Shown piece after piece: positions 13,738 through 17,692 of a DNA stretch of 17,692 nt. The stretch is from an uncultured Atopobium sp. GTDB lineage: Bacteria > Actinomycetota > Coriobacteriia > Coriobacteriales > Atopobiaceae. The translations under genes were made by a program, and so were the position numbers. Positions within the stretch are counted from its first letter, which is position 1; each line of letters begins with the position of its first letter. The notes under the pieces were generated by a model, which did not search any database, had not been told where the DNA came from, and saw nothing but the letters and a program-made list of their open reading frames with translations. Location of the stretch: assembly GCA_937990665.1 (NCBI GenBank), contig CALKRF010000019.1:1-17692 (forward strand), in the 5' to 3' direction.

Positions 13738-15441
13738 TTAGCGAGCTTCACGCTCAAGCAGAGCCTTAACCTCAGCTGCCGTATCAAGCTCCATGACGCG
13801 AGCAGTGAGCTCGTCTGCCTCAGCCTTTGTCCAAGCAGCAATGGTCTTGCGGGTGCGCAGGACAGATGGTGCAGAAACGGAGAACTCGTCCAAACCGAAG
13901 GAAAGTAGGACTGGAATGAGCAGTGGGTCTGCAGCTGCCTCGCCGCACATACCAACCATGATCTTCTCCTTGTTACCCTCACCAATGAGGAACTTGAGGG
14001 AACGGAGAACGGATGGCTGGTAAACCTCGTAGAGGTAGGCAACGCGGTCATTACCGCGGTCAGCGCACATGGTGTAGCCAATAAGGTCGTTGGTGCCAAT
14101 GGAGAAGAAGTCGCACTCACGAGCCAGCTTGTCTGCAATCAGGGATGCAGATGGAGTCTCGATCATGGTACCGACCTCGATGTCCTTGTTGTAAGCTACG
14201 CCCTCAGCGTCAAGCTCACGCTTGCACTCCTCAACAAGAGCCTTTGCCTGGCGGACCTCGTCAACAGCAGTAACAAGAGGAAGCATAATCTTGATGTCGC
14301 CAAATGCGGATGCGCGGAGAAGAGCGCGAAGCTGAACCTTGTACTGCTCAGCATTGTTGAGGCAGTAACGGATAGCGCGGAAGCCCATGAATGGGTTCTC
14401 CTCAGCCTTCATGTTGAGGTAAGGAATCTCCTTATCGCCACCAACATCAAGAGTGCGGATGATGACAGGCTTATCCTTCATGCGTAGAGCAACCTTCTGG
14501 TAAGCAGCAAACTGCTCTTCCTCACTTGGAAGCTCCTTTGCGTCCATGAACAGGAACTCGGAGCGGAAAAGACCAATGCCCTCAGCGTCAGCTTCAACTG
14601 CGCCGTTAGCATCATCTGGGTTGCCGATATTAGCAACAAGCAGAACCTTGATGCCGTCAGCAGTTACGGTCTCCTTGCCACGATAAGCCTCAAGAGCGGC
14701 CTTCTCTGCAACATAAGCCTCAGCTTGAGTCTTGTACTCAGCAAGCTCAGCCTCAGAAGGATTAACAACAACCTTGCCATTGGTGCCGTCGACAACAATA
14801 GCGTTGCCAGTTGCAACCTCAGAAGTGATGTTAGGAACAGAAAGAACTGCAGGAATCTCAAGAGCACGAGCAATGATTGCGGAGTGAGAAGTACGACCAC
14901 CAGTCTCGGTAACAATACCTGCAACGTGGTCCTTATCGATGTCTGCGGTCATAGAAGGAGTCAGCTCATGGCAGACAATGACGGAGTTCTCTGGAAGTGT
15001 GGAGAGGTCAACAACCTCTTTGCCAAGCAGGTCAGCGAGAAGACCGGTCTTGACGTCAGCAACGTCTGCTGCGCGCTCACGGAAGAGCTCATCCTCCATG
15101 CCAAGGAACATGTTGTAGTACATGTCGTATGCATCACTTACAGCCTGCTCAACGCAAGTGCCACCGTCAATTGCGCCGTTAACAGCCTCTTTGATGCCCT
15201 CATCCTCTGCAAACTCAATGTGAGCACCCATAATTGCAGCAGCTTCCTCGCCCACCGTCTTGGTCATGCGCTCAATCTGCGCATTTGTCTGTGCGATGAA
15301 CTTAGTTACGGCCTCTGCGTAACGAGCCTTCTCTGCAGCTGTATCTTCAACAGTGTGTGGAGTAAAAGTAAGATCTGGATCTACGGCAACCTGAGCAGTG
15401 CCGATGCCGATTCCATTGGACGCATTGACTCCCTCAAACAT
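13738..15441 (-). CDS. ptsI: PTS enzyme I (phosphoenolpyruvate-protein phosphotransferase)
   Basis: Cytosolic first enzyme of the sugar phosphotransferase system; it moves phosphate from PEP to HPr. From the chosen start it has 567 residues, the usual length. The phosphorylated histidine is H186 in GGRTSHSAIIAR. The PEP-binding barrel shows FLFMD, GGDKEIPYLN, GTMIETPSAS, FFSIGTNDL and the C-terminal GMCGEAA with its conserved cysteine. The ATG at 15441 is preferred over one at 15456 because TAGGAGCAAGT precedes it and MFEGVNAS aligns with the common MLKGIAAS start of the family. HPr and EII genes are not in the window. A fructose-1-phosphate kinase gene lies upstream on the same strand but ends at its own terminator, so ptsI probably has its own promoter. 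Confidence 0.97.
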   Translation of the reverse strand: MFEGVNASNGIGIGTAQVAVDPDLTFTPHTVEDTAAEKARYAEAVTKFIAQTNAQIERMTKTVGEEAAAIMGAHIEFAEDEGIKEAVNGAIDGGTCVEQAVSDAYDMYYNMFLGMEDELFRERAADVADVKTGLLADLLGKEVVDLSTLPENSVIVCHELTPSMTADIDKDHVAGIVTETGGRTSHSAIIARALEIPAVLSVPNITSEVATGNAIVVDGTNGKVVVNPSEAELAEYKTQAEAYVAEKAALEAYRGKETVTADGIKVLLVANIGNPDDANGAVEADAEGIGLFRSEFLFMDAKELPSEEEQFAAYQKVALRMKDKPVIIRTLDVGGDKEIPYLNMKAEENPFMGFRAIRYCLNNAEQYKVQLRALLRASAFGDIKIMLPLVTAVDEVRQAKALVEECKRELDAEGVAYNKDIEVGTMIETPSASLIADKLARECDFFSIGTNDLIGYTMCADRGNDRVAYLYEVYQPSVLRSLKFLIGEGNKEKIMVGMCGEAAADPLLIPVLLSFGLDEFSVSAPSVLRTRKTIAAWTKAEADELTARVMELDTAAEVKALLEREAR

Positions 15442-15592
15442 ACTTGCTCCTATCATTGTCCGCTTAGCGGGGCGTATAGTTCTGCATGACTGCCCAAAAG
15501 GACAACAGTCGCAGAGTCAAACCTATCTTTGTACAGAGTAACATTTTTTTGACCTGTTACGTTGTGAGTATCTTTAAATAAATTTCAATAAA
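15442..15592. other. ptsI upstream region
   Basis: No gene is seen. These bases lie between the upstream terminator and ptsI and should carry the ptsI promoter, but I find no pair of boxes near consensus at good spacing. A 23-bp inverted repeat (15538-15560) is the most regular element. A small CCGC/GCGG hairpin lies just upstream of the ribosome binding site. Confidence 0.45.
15538..15560. promoter_or_regulatory. Inverted repeat upstream of ptsI, candidate operator
   Basis: GTAACA at 15538-15543 is the exact reverse complement of TGTTAC at 15555-15560, with eleven T-rich bases between. It lies about 100 bases upstream of the ptsI start, within the presumed promoter region. A regulator site is plausible, but the short arms could arise by chance. 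Confidence 0.3.
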
Positions 15593-15629
15593 AAACACTT
15601 GGCAAGAGAATCTTTCTTGCCAAGTGTTT
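15585..15629 (-). terminator. Intrinsic terminator downstream of the 1-phosphofructokinase gene
   Basis: A perfect 15-bp stem pairs 15593-15607 with 15615-15629 around a 7-base loop. On the minus strand the stem runs into a T-rich tail (TTTATTG directly after the stem's own T's). It is about 100 bases past the kinase stop codon and upstream of ptsI, so the two genes are probably separate transcripts. Confidence 0.88.
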
Positions 15630-15730
15630 GTACGTTCACAATAGTAAAGACGCTCTGTTTACTCCACGCGGAAAGAGCGCACCATCTGAGGGTTTCTCGC
15701 CAAAAGAACTATGCGTTCTAGCTGCGATTA
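15630..15730. other. 3' untranslated stretch after the 1-phosphofructokinase gene
   Basis: About 100 bases between the kinase stop codon and its terminator. No supported gene. It contains GGGTTTCTCGCCAAA at 15690-15704, which recurs exactly at 17162-17176. Confidence 0.5.
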
Positions 15731-16744
15731 CTACTCAGAATCTGCAAGCCAAGAAGACTTGCCCTCGCGGCTCTCCTCTTTCTGGCGAGCAAGCTGAATT
15801 TCTTCTGCAATAGAAGCAGGCATTTCTCGGCCCATCTTCTTGTAAAGAGCGGTGACAACGCGATCAATGGTTGCGCGCTTTGCGATTCCTCGACTTGCTG
15901 CAGTTGCAGTACCGCAAGCAGAAGCGTAAATAAGCGCGGTGTCGTAATCGTAGCCAGCGGTGGTTTTTGCAAGGAAGCCTGCGACCATGGAGTCACCAGC
16001 GCCGGTTGCGTTAACCAGTCGAATCTTAGCGGTTGGAACAATGTGCTCGGTTCCGTACTCGTCCAGAAGCAGAGAACCTGCGCCACCACAAGAAACGATA
16101 ACGTTGCGAGCGCCGCCATCCTGGAGCTTCTTTGCAAATGGAATGCACTCTTCTGGGGTCTCTGGATTGGCATCAAAGATACGGCCAACCTCGTGGTTGT
16201 TAGGCTTGATCAGGAATGGCTGAGCCTTGATAGCCTCCATAAGTAGCTGACCAGGAGCATCAACAACAAACTGGATGCCGCGACCTGCAAGCTGAGCCAT
16301 AAGGCGAGTATAGATATCCTCTGGAAGTGAGCTTGGAATAGATCCCGTAAGAACCAGGGTGTCACCTGCACCAACAACGTCCATGCGCTCCAGCAGCTCA
16401 TCAACCTTTTTCTCTGGAATGCGTGGACCATTGCCGTTGACCATGGTCATAACAATGCCGTTGAGCTTGACATTAATACGAGTAAAGCCAGAATCCAGCT
16501 TGACAAAGTTACTTGGAATTCCCTGACGCTGCAGGTCACTGAGCAGGTATTCACCAGTAAAGCCACCAACAATACCCATGGCAACGGTGACTTTATCAAG
16601 CTCATTTAAGAGAGTGGAGACGTTAATACCATTACCACCGCAGTGCAACTCTTCTGAGGAGGAACGGTTAGTAAAGCCCATGTCCAATGTGTTTGGATGC
16701 ATGACATAGTCAAGCGCGGGATTAAGCGTCATTGTGTAAATCAC
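15731..16744 (-). CDS. fruK: PfkB-family kinase, probably 1-phosphofructokinase
   Basis: Cytosolic sugar kinase of the PfkB/ribokinase family, probably phosphorylating fructose-1-phosphate to fructose-1,6-bisphosphate. It has 337 residues against about 305 usual; the excess is a charged tail after about residue 312. The start TMTLNPALD (4-12), the FTRINVKLNG segment (87-96) and the C-terminal NATGAGDSMVAGF with catalytic D251 favour FruK over LacC. The glycine motif reads GGNGINV (36-42), where FruK normally has GGKGINV. The start is GTG (16742-16744) seven bases after GGAGG; an ATG four codons downstream has poorer spacing. No fructose EII gene accompanies it, so tagatose-6-phosphate kinase activity cannot be excluded. 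Enzyme I lies downstream. Confidence 0.85.
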   Translation of the reverse strand: MIYTMTLNPALDYVMHPNTLDMGFTNRSSSEELHCGGNGINVSTLLNELDKVTVAMGIVGGFTGEYLLSDLQRQGIPSNFVKLDSGFTRINVKLNGIVMTMVNGNGPRIPEKKVDELLERMDVVGAGDTLVLTGSIPSSLPEDIYTRLMAQLAGRGIQFVVDAPGQLLMEAIKAQPFLIKPNNHEVGRIFDANPETPEECIPFAKKLQDGGARNVIVSCGGAGSLLLDEYGTEHIVPTAKIRLVNATGAGDSMVAGFLAKTTAGYDYDTALIYASACGTATAASRGIAKRATIDRVVTALYKKMGREMPASIAEEIQLARQKEESREGKSSWLADSE

Positions 16745-16835
16745 GGCGAGTCCTCCGAACTACAATAAAATCATGGAGACTTCAGTATGACGCAATCGCT
16801 CTCAACAAACAATTAGAATCTAGCGACTCACAAAA
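16745..16835. other. Upstream region of the 1-phosphofructokinase gene
   Basis: About 90 bases between the tRNA terminator and the kinase start. The kinase promoter should lie here because the terminator blocks readthrough from the tRNAs. Minus-strand TTGTTT or TTGTTG followed by TACTGA is possible, but the spacing is off, so no promoter is called. Confidence 0.4.
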
Positions 16836-16864
16836 AATAAAAACCCCGACGCAAGCCGGGGTTT
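16831..16864 (-). terminator. Intrinsic terminator of the tRNA pair
   Basis: AAACCCCG (16841-16848) pairs exactly with CGGGGTTT (16857-16864) around an 8-base loop. On the minus strand the tail reads TTATTTTTTG, a strong T-tract. It begins about ten bases after the tRNA-Lys 3' end. Confidence 0.9.
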
Positions 16865-16874
16865 GAAATTCAAA

Positions 16875-16950
16875 TGGTGGATCGTCAGGGGTTCGAACCC
16901 TGGACCTTGGGATTAAGAGTCCCCTGCTCTACCAGCTGAGCTAACGATCC
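16875..16950 (-). tRNA. tRNA-Lys (CTT anticodon)
   Basis: The 76-base cloverleaf folds fully: acceptor GGATCGT/ACGATCC, D-arm GCTC/GAGC, anticodon loop CTCTTAA with anticodon CTT, and T-arm CAGGG/CCCTG around TTCGAAC. The first anticodon-stem pair is a G/A mismatch. The 3' CCA is encoded. It is second in a two-tRNA transcript after tRNA-His. Confidence 0.95.
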
Positions 16951-16965
16951 AATTAACGTTTCGAA

Positions 16966-17042
16966 TGGGGTGGGAAAAGGGGCTCGAACCCTCGACCTAC
17001 GGAGCCACAGTCCGTCGCTCTGCCAACTGAGCTACTCCCACC
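16966..17042 (-). tRNA. tRNA-His (GTG anticodon)
   Basis: The 77-base cloverleaf includes an encoded extra 5' G (position -1) opposite C73, the identity element of histidine tRNAs. The acceptor is GTGGGAG/TTCCCAC with one G-T pair, the anticodon loop CTGTGGC gives GTG, and the T-arm is GAGGG/CCCTT. The 3' CCA is encoded. It is first of the tRNA pair, 15 bases from tRNA-Lys. Confidence 0.96.
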
Positions 17043-17073
17043 ATTTGGCCACCTCATGAAACGCAGCTAAATC

Positions 17074-17101
17074 ATTATTACAGAATCAGAAAAAGATGCA
17101 A
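17074..17101 (-). promoter_or_regulatory. Candidate promoter of the tRNA pair
   Basis: On the minus strand TTGCAT (17096-17101) is followed after 15-16 bases by TAATAAT (17074-17080). The distance to the tRNA-His 5' end is about 32 bases, which suits a short precursor leader. The spacing is slightly short of 17. Confidence 0.5.
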
Positions 17102-17181
17102 GCGAGAAACGCAGATTTTTCAAACTCTTTTTTGATTTTCTTTGAAATCAGCCGATTCGATGGGTTTCTCGCCAAACAAGA

Positions 17182-17207
17182 TGCGGAGAAGAACGAGCTA
17201 CTCCGCA
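17182..17207 (-). terminator. Hairpin downstream of the C-S lyase gene, possible terminator
   Basis: TGCGGAG (17182-17188) pairs exactly with CTCCGCA (17201-17207) around a 12-base loop, about 100 bases past the lyase stop codon. The minus-strand tail TCTTGTTTGG is only weakly T-rich, so termination here is uncertain. Confidence 0.4.
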
Positions 17208-17303
17208 GGTGATTTCATGCACTAAACGAGCAGGTATATGGTGGTATGGCAGTGGTGCGGTGTCAGAGGCCGCAATCAGTCCGCTTAAAGCCGCAGACTG
17301 TGT

Positions 17304-17692
17304 CTAGAAACCGTGAGCCGTAAGTGCTGCATCCAGACGATTCAACGCTTCCTCAATCTCGACGCGAGGGGCTGCCAAATTCCAACGCTTGAAGCCCTGG
17401 GCAGCCTCGCCAAAGAAGACGCCGTCGGTGAAGAAAATCTGGGCCTCAAACTGCAACAGGTGGTCAAGCTCTTCTGGAGTAAGGCCAAGGTCCCTGAAGT
17501 CAAGCCACTGAAGGTAGGTTCCCGTAATTGGCGCGAGCTTCACCCGAGGATGTTTGGTGGCAAAGAAGTCCAGGACCAACTTCTGGTTATCGTCAACAGC
17601 CTTGATGCATGCGTCCAACCATGCCCCACCCTTGCTATAAGCCAGCTCACAGGCCTTGAAGCTGATTGGATTGCATGAGGTGGTCTCTCGGG
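17304..17692 (-). CDS. MalY/PatB-type aminotransferase-fold C-S lyase, 3' part
   Basis: The reading frame is open to the right edge, so only the C-terminal 129 or so residues are present. In the part nearest the edge, NPISFKACELAYSKGGAWLD is typical of MalY/PatB enzymes. It is followed by HPRVKLAPITGTYLQWLDFRDLGL, IFFTDGVFFGEAAQGFKRWNLAAP and EEALNRLDAAL, the small-domain signature of this PLP family. Such enzymes cleave cystathionine or cysteine to release a thiol or sulfide; some also affect mal regulation (MalY). The PLP lysine lies outside the window. A TTG at 17616-17618 is internal and is not the start. Substrate choice between cystathionine and cysteine cannot be told from this fragment. 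Confidence 0.88.
   Translation of the reverse strand, partial: RETTSCNPISFKACELAYSKGGAWLDACIKAVDDNQKLVLDFFATKHPRVKLAPITGTYLQWLDFRDLGLTPEELDHLLQFEAQIFFTDGVFFGEAAQGFKRWNLAAPRVEIEEALNRLDAALTAHGF

Larger units (their letters stand above)
17043..17303. other. Gap between tRNA-His and the C-S lyase gene
   Basis: About 260 bases with no supported gene. It contains the candidate tRNA promoter, the intergenic repeat GGGTTTCTCGCCAAA (17162-17176) and one hairpin (17182-17207). The rest, 17208-17303, shows no clear structure. Confidence 0.5.

Noticed and set aside
14725..15489. Plus-strand 254-codon frame antisense to ptsI
   Set aside because: Enzyme I on the other strand has every catalytic motif. 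The antisense translation is Ser/Cys/Leu-rich with no recognisable domain, as expected for a shadow frame.
16875..17042. tRNA pair as an integration site for a mobile element
   Set aside because: No integrase, no direct repeat of a tRNA 3' end and no foreign-looking genes were seen nearby. The pair ends in a normal terminator.
17304..17618. Separate small gene of 104 codons starting with TTG at 17618
   Set aside because: The same frame continues upstream to the window edge with MalY/PatB-like sequence (NPISFKACELAY), so this is the 3' part of a longer gene.
17313..17678. Plus-strand 121-codon frame at the right edge
   Set aside because: It is antisense to the MalY/PatB C-terminal region, whose motifs are clear. 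No ribosome binding site or family resemblance was seen.

Overview
The window looks like chromosome of a low-to-moderate GC member of the Coriobacteriia, most likely the Atopobium/Lancefieldella group. This rests on protein style, Gram-positive surface anchoring (an LPDTG sortase signal), Tat-like lipoproteins and strong AGGAGG-type ribosome binding sites. The species assignment is inference; no database was consulted. Almost all genes lie on the minus strand; only the GntR regulator and the lipid kinase lie on the plus strand.

Layout, left to right. 1-217: no gene, but a strong minus-strand terminator. 218-2107: a secreted, wall-anchored surface protein with a long unrecognised N-terminal region and one SpaA/Cna-B-like domain. 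2344-10493: a six-gene minus-strand alpha-glucan cluster, in transcription order substrate-binding lipoprotein, two MalF/MalG-type permeases, an MsmK/MalK-type ATPase, then MalQ and glycogen phosphorylase. A divergent GntR/UTRA regulator (10789-11508) faces it across a 295-bp gap rich in inverted repeats. 11516-12400: an ABC-2 exporter permease with no ATPase beside it. 12598-13551: a diacylglycerol-kinase-family lipid kinase. 13738-15441: PTS enzyme I. 15731-16744: a 1-phosphofructokinase-type PfkB kinase. 16875-17042: tRNA-Lys(CTT) and tRNA-His(GTG). 17304-right edge: the 3' part of a MalY/PatB-type C-S lyase.

The glucan cluster reads as an import-and-phosphorolysis pathway. The ABC transporter would bring in malto-oligosaccharides, MalQ would disproportionate short chains, and GlgP would release glucose-1-phosphate from the lengthened chains. 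Expression appears layered: a 34-bp perfect palindrome separates the binding-protein gene from the permeases, a strong terminator hairpin sits between the transporter and malQ-glgP and ends almost at the malQ ribosome binding site, and two UAAUG stop/start overlaps couple adjacent genes. PTS enzyme I and the fructose-1-phosphate kinase are neighbours, but each has its own terminator, and no HPr or EII gene is present.

I found no CRISPR array, insertion sequence, phage gene or obvious novel multi-gene system. The items most worth a second look are the surface protein's N-terminal region, the orphan exporter permease, the regulatory architecture of the glucan cluster, and a recurring intergenic TTCTCGCC motif.
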